Shown here: piece by piece, positions 55,191 through 63,373 of the stretch
Layout: each line of letters begins with the position of its first letter
Numbering within the stretch: position 1 is the stretch's first letter
NCBI RefSeq assembly: GCF_001654925.1
Contig: NZ_LXER01000018.1
Coordinates: forward strand, 35,287-99,286
Source: Buttiauxella brennerae ATCC 51605
Lineage (GTDB): Bacteria; Pseudomonadota; Gammaproteobacteria; Enterobacterales; Enterobacteriaceae
DNA: 64,000 nt
Direction: 5' to 3'
The notes under the pieces: generated by a model
Databases searched by the model: none
Told to the model about the DNA's origin: nothing
Seen by the model: the letters and a program-made list of their open reading frames with translations, nothing else
Program-made: the position numbers and the translations under genes

Positions 55191-56177
55191 TTAAGCAAAT
55201 CGTGGAAACAGAGTAAGGGCATTATTGCGCATAAAATCGGCCCGTAGCGCAGTCGTCAGCTGGGCGCTATCGTCAAGCTGTGTCGCAAGCGTGCTGACCA
55301 GCGCCTCCGGTGTATAAGGGTAATCACTGCCGTACAAGATATGTTTCGGATCGGCTATTTCCAGCAAGGCCTTAAGCTGCCGCGGAAGTGGGAATCCCGC
55401 CAGGTCGTAATACATACCGCGCAATGAAGCCATAAATTTCGATGCATCAAGTTTCGCCGGTAAACCCAGCGCAGGAGAAAGACCCGCCACCCGATCTGCC
55501 AGCACCGGAATTGTCGCACCTGCATGCGGTACGATAATTTGCACATTCGGGAAGCGATCAAGCGTTCCGGAAAGCAGTAGATTGAACACCGTGCGCGTGG
55601 TTTCGAACATAAATTCAATCATCGGGAAGGGATAACCGATTGGCGGAAGTGATGCCGCGTCTTCACCCTTCGGCTGAACTTGGCAGCACGGGCAATGTGG
55701 ATTCGTCGGGTGAATGAATACCTTCGCGTGTCGGCGATTTAATTCCTCAAATACCGGATCGAACCGGGCATCGCCGAGATAGATGCCATGGAAATTACTT
55801 TCCAGTACCACCCCATCAGCCTTCAACGTATCGAAGGCATAGTCCAGCTCGCGCAGCGCACTGTCAACATCAGGCAGCGGCAATGTAGCAAACATACCAA
55901 AACGATGGGGATTGTCCTGCGCGACTTTTGCCCCCTCTTCATTTACATAACGGGCCAGGTCGCGGGCAGCCGCGTTGTCACCAAAATGGACACCTGGCGC
56001 TGAGACAGAAAGGATAGCGCTGCCAATCTGGTTGCGGTCCATCATTTCAAGGTGTTCATTAACATTCCATTCAGGAATAGCAGGCATCCCCGATGGCTTC
56101 GAATGCCCCGCGGCAGCAAGTGCTGCACGGTAGCGTTCGGGCAGAAAGTGTGAATGCACATCGATTCTCTGGACCAT
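55191..56177 (-). CDS. ACMSD-type amidohydrolase, probable aromatic carboxylate decarboxylase
   Basis: A 328-residue TIM-barrel metal enzyme of amidohydrolase-2 (PF04909). The metal-binding motif is IDVHSHFLP at the N-terminus. A conserved His is in KVFIHPTNPHCPCC, another in IIVPHAGATIPVLADR, and the metal Asp in HILYGSDYPYTPE. This pattern fits 6-methylsalicylate, gamma-resorcylate or aminocarboxymuconate-semialdehyde decarboxylases. The start is the ATG at 56177. It lies 40 bases after the SnoaL-like gene in the same direction, likely an operon, with a LysR regulator divergent. Confidence 0.85.
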   Translation of the reverse strand: MVQRIDVHSHFLPERYRAALAAAGHSKPSGMPAIPEWNVNEHLEMMDRNQIGSAILSVSAPGVHFGDNAAARDLARYVNEEGAKVAQDNPHRFGMFATLPLPDVDSALRELDYAFDTLKADGVVLESNFHGIYLGDARFDPVFEELNRRHAKVFIHPTNPHCPCCQVQPKGEDAASLPPIGYPFPMIEFMFETTRTVFNLLLSGTLDRFPNVQIIVPHAGATIPVLADRVAGLSPALGLPAKLDASKFMASLRGMYYDLAGFPLPRQLKALLEIADPKHILYGSDYPYTPEALVSTLATQLDDSAQLTTALRADFMRNNALTLFPRFA

Positions 56178-56217
56178 CTTTTACCTCAGTTTTTCAGTAA
56201 GAGTGAGTGTGTCTGGA

Positions 56218-56799
56218 TCAGGCCGCCAACCAGCGCTTACCTTCAACTTTCATTTTGGCTTCCAGTTCGCTGCCGCGGGTGGCAAATACGCGCCCAAGCG
56301 GGAACCCGCTCTGCTCCAGCAAATAGGCCAGTGCGGCATATTCACGCGGATACTTCGTCACAATCGCCTGGTCAATTTCCACCGGGCCTAACGGGAAGGT
56401 GAAGGTGCCGATATCGTAAACACTCTGGCGGTGGAACAATTTCCACACGCCGTCACGTTTTTCTGCCATGTCGTAAAAACGGTTGTGGCACTCACAACCA
56501 ATATTCAGTTTGACGTTCTCAGCAATGATGATGGCGTTAGTTTGAAGGATGGCTTTATTTCCGGCTTCATTGAACGTCACCTCAGGCGAAGCGATAAGAT
56601 GTTTGGTGCGCAGGTCAGAAGCGCCCATTCGCATTGAACCATCAACAAAGTCGCTTCCCAGCCCTTCAAACCAGGTGATTTCAATCGTGCCGTCAGGATG
56701 GAACAGATCGCGCAGTTGATCCCATTCGCCTAAATCACGATGCATCCAGCCATTCATCAGGTCGTTAAGTTGTTGGCGGTCTTGTAGTTGGTTTTGCAT
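56218..56799 (-). CDS. SnoaL-like (NTF2-fold) protein
   Basis: A 193-residue protein starting MQNQLQDRQQLNDLMNGWMH. The motif HRDLGEWDQLRDLFHPDGTI is typical of SnoaL_4/SnoaL-like ring-hydroxylase-associated proteins. MAEKRDGVWKLFHRQSVYDI forms the later strands. It may act on or bind an aromatic substrate together with the amidohydrolase downstream. It is the first gene of the pair and divergent from the LysR gene. Confidence 0.8.
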   Translation of the reverse strand: MQNQLQDRQQLNDLMNGWMHRDLGEWDQLRDLFHPDGTIEITWFEGLGSDFVDGSMRMGASDLRTKHLIASPEVTFNEAGNKAILQTNAIIIAENVKLNIGCECHNRFYDMAEKRDGVWKLFHRQSVYDIGTFTFPLGPVEIDQAIVTKYPREYAALAYLLEQSGFPLGRVFATRGSELEAKMKVEGKRWLAA

Positions 56800-56909
56800 G
56801 TTTTTAGTTCCTGTTTAGTTGACTGGATTCAGTTTGGACGCAAAATAAGATAAGCTCAAATAGATAGATTTTACTGATTAATCATTTTTAATGATTAATG
56901 GAGCATTTT

Positions 56910-57803
56910 ATGGATTTACGTCACCTGAAGTATTTTTTGACTGTCGCAGAAGAAAGGCATTTTGGCCGGGCGGCGGAACGGCTCAACATTGTTCAGCCCG
57001 CGTTGAGTATGCAGATTAAAGCTCTTGAAGCGGAGCTGGGTGGCCCATTGTTAATTCGTACCAGCCGTCGTGTCGAACTTACCGAAGCCGGTAAGCTTTT
57101 GCAGGCCGAAGCCACGCGCACGCTGGAGCAGGTCGAACATACCCGTCTTGCCGTGCAGCGTTCTATTCGCGGTGAAACAGGCCGGGTGCGAATTGGGTTT
57201 GCCGGCAATGCCGTATTCAGTGGCAGACTGATGCAGGATATTCGCTCCTTTCATAAGGACTATCCGGATGCCGAGCTGATATGCCAGGAGCTGGCGCCGC
57301 AACTGCAACAGGAAGCTATCCAGAACGGGACGCTGGATGTGGGTTATATGCCGGATTACGATCCGGATCATGAATCAACCCTAACCTACGAATCTGTGGG
57401 GAAATGGGGACGGGTTGTTGTGATGTCCAGCGAGCACAGATTCGCTGATAAAGAGAGCCTGACGGTAGATATGCTGGCCCATGAGCCGTTGATTATGTAC
57501 GCAATCAATGACGTGGATTCACAACTGGATATGCAACTCCATAAACTGCTTGGCGACGCTTTGCATATTGCTTATCGCATATCCAGTTCACTGAGCGTGC
57601 TCGCCATGGCCGGAGCCGGGTTGGGTATCGCCCTTGTTCCAGCGCCATTAGCGCAGGTGGCGATCCCGGGCGTGGTTTATCGGGTTCTTGATTCAAAGGA
57701 GCTGGCGGCTAATCTGATGATGGTCAGCCGTAAAGACGAACCGAGTGCCGCCGTGATTGCCTACCTCAATCACACCCGGAAACACGGTCTCTTTATAGGT
57801 TGA
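56910..57803 (+). CDS. LysR-family regulator of the amidohydrolase operon
   Basis: A 297-residue protein from the ATG at 56910 (MDLRHLKYFLTVAEERHFGR), with GGAG well spaced upstream; the ATG at 56898 lacks such a site. The helix-turn-helix (HFGRAAERLNIVQPALSMQI) lies at about 17-36. The N-terminus DLRHLKYFLTVAEERHFGRA is typical of the CatR/BenM/CbbR-like group that controls aromatic degradation. Its stop overlaps the 3' end of a remnant reading frame on the other strand. Confidence 0.9.
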   Translation: MDLRHLKYFLTVAEERHFGRAAERLNIVQPALSMQIKALEAELGGPLLIRTSRRVELTEAGKLLQAEATRTLEQVEHTRLAVQRSIRGETGRVRIGFAGNAVFSGRLMQDIRSFHKDYPDAELICQELAPQLQQEAIQNGTLDVGYMPDYDPDHESTLTYESVGKWGRVVVMSSEHRFADKESLTVDMLAHEPLIMYAINDVDSQLDMQLHKLLGDALHIAYRISSSLSVLAMAGAGLGIALVPAPLAQVAIPGVVYRVLDSKELAANLMMVSRKDEPSAAVIAYLNHTRKHGLFIG

Positions 57804-57942
57804 ACAACTTCATCGCCTCGGCAGCGCCGTCTGCTTTATATGTGTCGTACACGCGGTTAAAAAATTCTCGCCAGGATGTCGCTTCAGACTCAGACTGGCG
57901 GAATAGCGTTGCATGATGTTTTCTCCGGAAGAAAATGGGTGT
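57793..57942 (-). pseudogene. Orphan C-terminal fragment, possibly of an alpha/beta hydrolase
   Basis: A 49-codon open frame on the reverse strand without a start codon reads HATLFRQSESEATSWREFFN and RVYDTYKADGAAEAMKLFNL. The composition is protein-like, and the WREFF.RVYDTY...GAAEAM pattern recalls the cap region of some alpha/beta hydrolases. It overlaps the LysR stop by 11 bases. It looks like a decayed remainder of a gene that once joined this cluster; identity is uncertain. Confidence 0.35.
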
Positions 57943-58503
57943 TCAGTTTCATTCTGCTCATTGATTAATACAAATAGATAAAACTTACTAATCAATCAAT
58001 ATTAATGATTTACTTGCAACTCTCGAATGTAGTGATGTGAAGGGCGTCCCTCAGCGCAAAACAAACCCGCCAGAGCCTCGTCAGGCCTGATTATAAATAC
58101 TGATGCCACCGACAATAAAAAAACTGATATTTTATTGAAATGAGATCATTCGTTCATTAATAAAAATAAACGATGTGAATAAAATTAAGCACCTGCCAAC
58201 AACCCATTAACGTATCGTACACCAAAATCCGACAACCCCTTCGCTTCGCAAAACATGACTACAACATTTGATGTATTACGTAAAAAAAATCACCACATGC
58301 ACAAGAAAATTATTTTATATCAAAATAAAATAAATATAATGACAGGTATGAGAAACTACGTGGTTCGTTGATGCCCGTTTATGCATACAAAATTATTAAT
58401 GAAGGGCATAGCGACTTAAGAAGTGTTCTTCGCACCCTCTAAATCCATACAGTTAAATATCCATGCATTCAGCCTCATGAACTAAAACAAAAGGTAGTGA
58501 ATA
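57943..58503. other. AT-rich region upstream of the solute-binding protein
   Basis: About 560 bases with long A/T tracts. No gene is supported. It should contain the promoter of the gene at 58504; TATGATGCC-like and TATAAT-like strings occur but cannot be ranked. The composition changes sharply here relative to the GC-richer genes to the left. Confidence 0.5.
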
Positions 58504-59391
58504 ATGAAGTTCTTAAAAAAATACACAGGGAAGTTTTTCCTATTTATTTTTATGTTACTACCGATTAAGAGTCCCCATGCTACCACACTAGATGAAATCA
58601 TCTCTCGTGGGTATATTAACATCGGTTACCATGACACTCCACCTTACTCCTACGAAAACAATGGTGTGGCTATAGGTTTTACCATTGATATTTGCAGTGA
58701 AATTATTAGTGCCATAAATAAAAAATCCTCACTTAAAAAAATAACCGCTAATTATATTAGCACTAAATTATCCGAAAGATTAGAGCTAATAAAGAGTGAA
58801 AAGATAGATTTAGATTGTTCTAATTCTTTCATCACTAAAACCAGGGTCGAAAGTTTAAGTGCTTCCATTCCTATTTACGTCACCAGTGATGCCTATATCC
58901 ATAAAAAATCAGACCATGCACATAGGCTAGATGATTATAAAGGGAGAAGCATCTCTTCTGTAAAGGGTTCTATAGACACAACCATGATTGGAAGGGCTAA
59001 TCGTTTTGACAATCTCAATATGCTGATGTTACCAGCAGGCACCATGAATTCAGCATTCGAAAAGCTAACAACCGGTGAAGTAGCAGTCGCGGTTCTGGAG
59101 TACATGAAGGCAAACTATTTAGTTCATTCATTGGATAAGGATAATATCTACGAAGTCACTAAAATAGGACCGCCATTTTTGGTGGGTATTTTGATGAAGA
59201 AAAATAATGATGACCTCTTAACGTTAGTGAATGACACTATCACTCATTTAACTAAAACGGGTAGATTGCAGACTCTTCGGGACAGATGGTTTACGCAAAA
59301 AGTGCCGGGTTATGGCATAATTAAAAATGATCAAGAAATACAAAACACCCCTGCTAATGCTACGGATTTCGCCTCATTTCGAGATTATTGA
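58504..59391 (+). CDS. Orphan amino-acid-type periplasmic binding protein (SBP_bac_3)
   Basis: A 295-residue protein. A signal peptide (about 1-27, ending PHA) precedes TTLDEIISRGYINIGYHDTP. The family motif PPYSYENNGVAIGFTIDICS lies near residue 46, and ERLELIKSEKIDLDCSNSFI follows. The C-terminal domain has ITHLTKTGRLQTLRDRWF. It resembles the GltI/glutamate-aspartate binding proteins. No permease or ATPase is adjacent. The gene is strongly AT-rich, like the acetyltransferase after it, so both may be acquired. It might work with a distant transporter or as a sensor. Confidence 0.85.
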   Translation: MKFLKKYTGKFFLFIFMLLPIKSPHATTLDEIISRGYINIGYHDTPPYSYENNGVAIGFTIDICSEIISAINKKSSLKKITANYISTKLSERLELIKSEKIDLDCSNSFITKTRVESLSASIPIYVTSDAYIHKKSDHAHRLDDYKGRSISSVKGSIDTTMIGRANRFDNLNMLMLPAGTMNSAFEKLTTGEVAVAVLEYMKANYLVHSLDKDNIYEVTKIGPPFLVGILMKKNNDDLLTLVNDTITHLTKTGRLQTLRDRWFTQKVPGYGIIKNDQEIQNTPANATDFASFRDY

Positions 59392-59520
59392 GTCGCCCCT
59401 AAGAAGGTTGTGTATGCAATGCGCTGGCTACCAAAACCGTTTTGCTCCTATATGCTTGCTTAATTCATAAAAAAACTTAGACTAACATCTGATATATAAT
59501 TTATAACCAAAGGTTAAGAA

Positions 59521-60198
59521 ATGGAAAAAACAACTCTGGAGTATACACCTGTTGACTTGTCTCGTTGGGCAAGGAAGGAGCATTTTGAGGTATTCCAGTC
59601 ATTTGCTCAAAGTACAATTAACCAGACTGTCCTGGTAGATATTACCGCGCTACTAAAACATATAAAAGAAGTTGGCTGGAAGTTTTATCCTACTATTATA
59701 TTCCTCCTTTCTAAAATCGTAAACAGTCATGCAGAGTTCCGTATGGCCATAAAGAAAGATGAACTTGTCATATGGAATGAAATTCATCCAAGCTATACCA
59801 TTTTCCATAATGAAACAGAGACCTTTTCATCATTATGGAGCCACTATGATGGCAATATTCATCACTTCCAGGAAGTTTATTCAGAAGACATTGCACGCTA
59901 TGGTAATAACCTGTCTTATTGGCCTAAGGAGGAGTCTCGGGAAAATATATTTTTCGTATCGGCTATTCCCTGGGTAAGTTTTACCAGTTTTAATGTCAAC
60001 GTTGCTAATATGCAGAACTTTTTTGCCCCTATGTTCACTCTTGGAAAATACTACCAACAAGATGGAAAAGTATTGTTGCCTCTCGCCGTTCAGGTACATC
60101 ATTCCGTGTGCGATGGTTTCCATGTGGCAAGACTGTTCAATGAGTTACAAGAGATGAGTGATGGCATACAACATCTTTCAGAGGAACCCAATGCTTGA
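59521..60198 (+). CDS. catA: Type A chloramphenicol O-acetyltransferase
   Basis: A 225-residue protein (classical CATs are about 213-219). The catalytic motif HHSVCDGFH is at about 193-201. The N-terminal region has [20 protein letters not shown], and the substrate-binding strand reads [20 protein letters not shown], matching the type A consensus. It transfers acetyl from acetyl-CoA to the 3-hydroxyl of chloramphenicol in the cytoplasm as a trimer. AAAGGTTAAGAA gives a good ribosome site. The gene is AT-rich and has no transposon or integron around it, so it looks like a resident chromosomal gene. Whether it is expressed is not known. Confidence 0.93.
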   Translation: MEKTTLEYTPVDLSRWARKEHFEVFQSFAQSTINQTVLVDITALLKHIKEVGWKFYPTIIFLLSKIVNSHAEFRMAIKKDELVIWNEIHPSYTIFHNETETFSSLWSHYDGNIHHFQEVYSEDIARYGNNLSYWPKEESRENIFFVSAIPWVSFTSFNVNVANMQNFFAPMFTLGKYYQQDGKVLLPLAVQVHHSVCDGFHVARLFNELQEMSDGIQHLSEEPNA

Positions 60199-60332
60199 TG
60201 TGCAAGAAATCTTGAAGAGCTCCTTTTAAATAGAGCGGGCAGCAAAGATAACATTCATGCCTGTTTTGAGCTGTGAGTTCAACGTGTCGATGCACGCGAC
60301 CCTGAATTCACAACAGAAAGAACATTTTCCAT

Positions 60333-62261
60333 TTAACCGTATCTAATTTTTCCATCTATATAAGGCTGAGGTTTACCAAACAGATAGCCTTGTATGAAAT
60401 CACAGCCCAGCACCTGAAGGCTTTCCAGTTGCTCCTGTGTTTCAACACCTTCTGCAACGGACTTCATATTGAGGGATTTCGCCATGCCGGTGATGAGCCT
60501 GATAATATTAAGAGCGTCTTCATGTGTCGATATCGAATTCACGAAGGACTTGTCTATTTTAATTTTATCGAAGGCAAGCCTGCTCAGACGCGAAAGAGAA
60601 GAATAACCAGTACCAAAATCATCCAGGGAGATTTTCACCCCCAAAGCCCGCAACCTGTTAAGCGTATTCATCGGCGTATCGTTCTCAGTAAAGAGAGAGG
60701 ATTCTGTCACTTCCAGTTCAAGACGCTCAGCGGGAAGCCCCGTTTCGTTCAGAATGGACAACACCATTCCGGCAAAGGTTTTACTGCTTAGCTGGACAGG
60801 AGAGACATTGACTGAAATTTTAGTCGGAATCACCCAGGAAGCGGCTTCCCGGCAGGCCATTTCAAGCACCGATTTCCCCATCTCGTTAATCATTCCTGTT
60901 TTTTCAGCCACAGGAATAAAATTGTCCGGCGACAGGATACCCTTTTGAGGATGTATCCAACGAATAAGGGCTTCATAGCTGTAAATTTCCTGGCTGAAAG
61001 AATCGACAATAGGCTGATAGTAAACCACGAATTCTTTATTCACTAACGCCAGTGCCATATCATGCTCAAGGGTTCGGCTTTCTTGCAGCTTATCTAACAT
61101 CCATTGCCGGAAGACTTTTATCTTACCAACGCCTTCCTTTTTGGCTTCATAAAGGGCCAGATCGGCAAATTTATAGAGATAGTCGGAGCGGCGTTCAGTG
61201 TCTGAGATAACAATACCGACACTGGTGGTTATATTGATAATCGTATTATAAATCGTGTAGGGCTGGTTGATCGCATCGCATATATGTTGGGCGCGTGAAA
61301 TGGCTCCGCTCTCCGTCAAGCCACTCGAGAGAAACGCAAACTCATCCCCGCCTAAACGATAAAGCGTATCGGAAGCCAGGCCCATAGAAATCAGACGTTG
61401 TGATATCTGGCGTAATAACATATCACCGACATCATGACCATACGTATCATTGACCTCCTTGAATCGATCTAAATCAAACAACATCACATTCACAGAATTA
61501 TTGCTTTTTACTGCGTTCTCGATGGTTTCATTTAAATTCCCCCAGAAAAAATGGCGGTTATTCATCTCAGTCAGAGAGTCATGGTAGACGTCATACTCCA
61601 ACTTTGCATTCTGGACTTGCAGTTTTTCTTTAGATTCCTGCAGTGCTTCAGCAAGACTCTTTACCTGAAGATGTGCCTTCAGAATATTTCTGTTTTGATA
61701 AAATATCAGCAGACCAAGAATCGCACTCATTATTATCAGCAATACAGATGTCGCGGAGTAAATATAGTACAGGGTTTTAATTTTGAGGTTGGCGTCATTA
61801 ATCGTGTTGATATCTTTGTCTAACGCGCCGGACGACAGACGAGCCAATTGTGGGTCAAGCGTCTGCATTTTTTTCAGGTATGTCTGGAGTTCTGAGCGGT
61901 TCATTTTCTCAAGATGAATATCCAGATACTCAAGTGTCTTTTCAAGCTGTAGAGCCAGTGCATGATGGGCTTTATTACTTTCTATGTAATTACTCAGATC
62001 ACCTTCTTTCATTAAATCACTCTGGCTGAGCATAATGTCGAGACGCATGCGTACATCATCCAGCGTCATCGTCTCATCGATAGTGTAAAGACCAAGCAAC
62101 GATTCGAACCGGTAATACTCTGATACCATCTGTGCAGCAGACCACGAAGCCGCGTAGTGCGTCAGTTTCTGTAACTCTTGTTGCCTTTCATGCACAAGGA
62201 AAGAAATATATCCGGTAGATATAAAAAGGAAACAAATGATGCCAGCCAGAATTCTGTTCAT
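60333..62261 (-). CDS. Membrane GGDEF-EAL protein (c-di-GMP metabolism)
   Basis: A 642-residue protein. Transmembrane helices lie at about 4-24 and 168-188, enclosing a helical periplasmic sensor region of about 145 residues. A short coiled coil (about 195-225) leads to a GGDEF domain with the intact motif GGDEF at 304-308. An EAL domain follows, with YEALIRW at 429-435, DDFGTGYS at 547-554 and EGVE at 604-607. Both catalytic sets look complete, so it could make or degrade c-di-GMP; the EAL side is probably active. It lies 17 bases after the molybdopterin-fold gene and is likely co-transcribed with it. Confidence 0.93.
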   Translation of the reverse strand: MNRILAGIICFLFISTGYISFLVHERQQELQKLTHYAASWSAAQMVSEYYRFESLLGLYTIDETMTLDDVRMRLDIMLSQSDLMKEGDLSNYIESNKAHHALALQLEKTLEYLDIHLEKMNRSELQTYLKKMQTLDPQLARLSSGALDKDINTINDANLKIKTLYYIYSATSVLLIIMSAILGLLIFYQNRNILKAHLQVKSLAEALQESKEKLQVQNAKLEYDVYHDSLTEMNNRHFFWGNLNETIENAVKSNNSVNVMLFDLDRFKEVNDTYGHDVGDMLLRQISQRLISMGLASDTLYRLGGDEFAFLSSGLTESGAISRAQHICDAINQPYTIYNTIINITTSVGIVISDTERRSDYLYKFADLALYEAKKEGVGKIKVFRQWMLDKLQESRTLEHDMALALVNKEFVVYYQPIVDSFSQEIYSYEALIRWIHPQKGILSPDNFIPVAEKTGMINEMGKSVLEMACREAASWVIPTKISVNVSPVQLSSKTFAGMVLSILNETGLPAERLELEVTESSLFTENDTPMNTLNRLRALGVKISLDDFGTGYSSLSRLSRLAFDKIKIDKSFVNSISTHEDALNIIRLITGMAKSLNMKSVAEGVETQEQLESLQVLGCDFIQGYLFGKPQPYIDGKIRYG

Positions 62262-62278
62262 GTTGGTCTTCTGACCCC

Positions 62279-62773
62279 TTACTCAATATTCATTCTGCTG
62301 ACCTGCCAGGCTGACCTTGAATAATAAATCTGATTATTCAGCTCAGGCAGGCTGTCATAGGGGTAAACAACAAACAACGGGCCTTTATCACGGATACGCA
62401 TATATTCTCCGTTGATTTTTAACGCAAGGATAACGTTGTATTTCTTAAAATCACTGAGGGGGATTTCAGTGGTGTAGTCATTGAGTGCAGTGACCTTAAC
62501 AACAGAACCTTTCGCCCCGACATAATCCATGAGCTTTTGCAGTGAAATACCCGTAAAGGTAGTGCGGCCATCATACCAGGGAGAAGTGGTCTGAAAACTG
62601 ACCAGACCCAGTTTCTCAAGGCTGGCGATATCAAAAACGGCTTTTCCACCTTCATTTGTATTTTCGATATTTCCAGACAGCGTTAAAAGGACTTTACCGG
62701 CAGGCTTGGAAAGTTCGCCCGCCCAAGCCTGTGTGGAGAGCGCAAAGCTTAACAGCATGACAATTAACCGCAT
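62279..62773 (-). CDS. Periplasmic molybdopterin-oxidoreductase-fold protein without cysteine
   Basis: A 164-residue protein. The ATG at 62773 follows GAGG with good spacing and gives a signal peptide MRLIVMLLSFALSTQAWA; the longer frame to 62791 is less likely. The mature part resembles the sulfite-oxidase-type molybdopterin-binding domain (PF00174): VFDIASLEKLGLVSFQTTSP, WYDGRTTFTGISLQKLMDYV, DYTTEIPLSDFKKYNVILAL and GPLFVVYPYDSLPEL. There is no cysteine, so the Mo ligand of true enzymes is missing. It is probably a sensor or binding partner for the membrane GGDEF-EAL protein encoded downstream in the same operon. Confidence 0.8.
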   Translation of the reverse strand: MRLIVMLLSFALSTQAWAGELSKPAGKVLLTLSGNIENTNEGGKAVFDIASLEKLGLVSFQTTSPWYDGRTTFTGISLQKLMDYVGAKGSVVKVTALNDYTTEIPLSDFKKYNVILALKINGEYMRIRDKGPLFVVYPYDSLPELNNQIYYSRSAWQVSRMNIE

Positions 62774-63214
62774 TCTGACCTCGTATATCAACCGGATGTT
62801 AAAGAATTATAATTTAGATACTGTGCTATTTATATATGCTCCTGGGCTATTGTTGATGCAATCAGTTCACCTGCATTTTAATCTATTAAAATCAACTGGT
62901 TAAAAAAACACTTTATTTTTATATTGATTAAAAAAAGTCGATACTGTTATTTGATATACACATAAAAGCGCTTCGACTGTGCAAAAAAAAGCCAACTGTT
63001 TACACAGCGAAAATAAATACACAGTAATATAAAGGTTTATTTGTTTGTGAGCCGACAGGAATTTCATGCAAGCAATGTCCTCTCCTGGTACTAATCAGCC
63101 ACAGGTTGATCTCTGTCAGCTAAGAGCGAGGCACAGACGTTGGCAGTTCTTCTAACAACTGTAACTGCATGGCTAACATTGAGGAAACATGATCAATGGG
63201 GAGGAGGTCACAGC
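62774..63214. other. Intergenic region right of the c-di-GMP operon
   Basis: About 440 bases, AT-rich, with no supported gene. It should contain the promoter of the operon on the reverse strand. A 22 bp repeat (63109-63130) and a 12-codon open frame (63189, MINGEEVTACLP) just upstream of the small gene at 63215 are the only notable elements. Confidence 0.5.
63109..63130. repeat. 22 bp direct repeat, left copy
   Basis: ATCTCTGTCAGCTAAGAGCG plus AG; 20 of 22 bases match 63978-63999 in the same orientation. Confidence 0.6.
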
Positions 63215-63337
63215 GTGCTTACCTTGATTAAGCGCAGCCAAACCGATAAGGCATCGGGGGGCTCATCTGGGGAAATTATCAAGGTTAGTTTTATTAATGA
63301 TTTGTTGGGAAAACTTACAATTCAAAGGAGGGAGTAA
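63215..63337 (+). CDS. Possible small protein of 40 residues
   Basis: GTG at 63215 is preceded by GGGGAGGAGG with seven bases of spacing, an excellent ribosome site. The product reads MLTLIKRSQTDKASGGSSGE then IIKVSFINDLLGKLTIQRRE; it is basic, with a Ser/Gly linker. A terminator follows five bases after the stop. A tiny open frame (63189-63227) overlaps the ribosome site and start. No family is recognised; it may be a small protein or a gene fragment. Confidence 0.4.
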   Translation: MLTLIKRSQTDKASGGSSGEIIKVSFINDLLGKLTIQRRE

Positions 63338-63341
63338 TCTT

Positions 63342-63373
63342 AAAAGCCCTGACCATTGCAGCCAGGGCTTTTA
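63342..63373. terminator. Bidirectional terminator-like hairpin
   Basis: AAAAGCCCTG and CAGGGCTTTT form a perfect 10 bp stem with an 11-base loop, giving a T-tract in both directions. It ends the small gene at 63215-63337. Confidence 0.75.
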
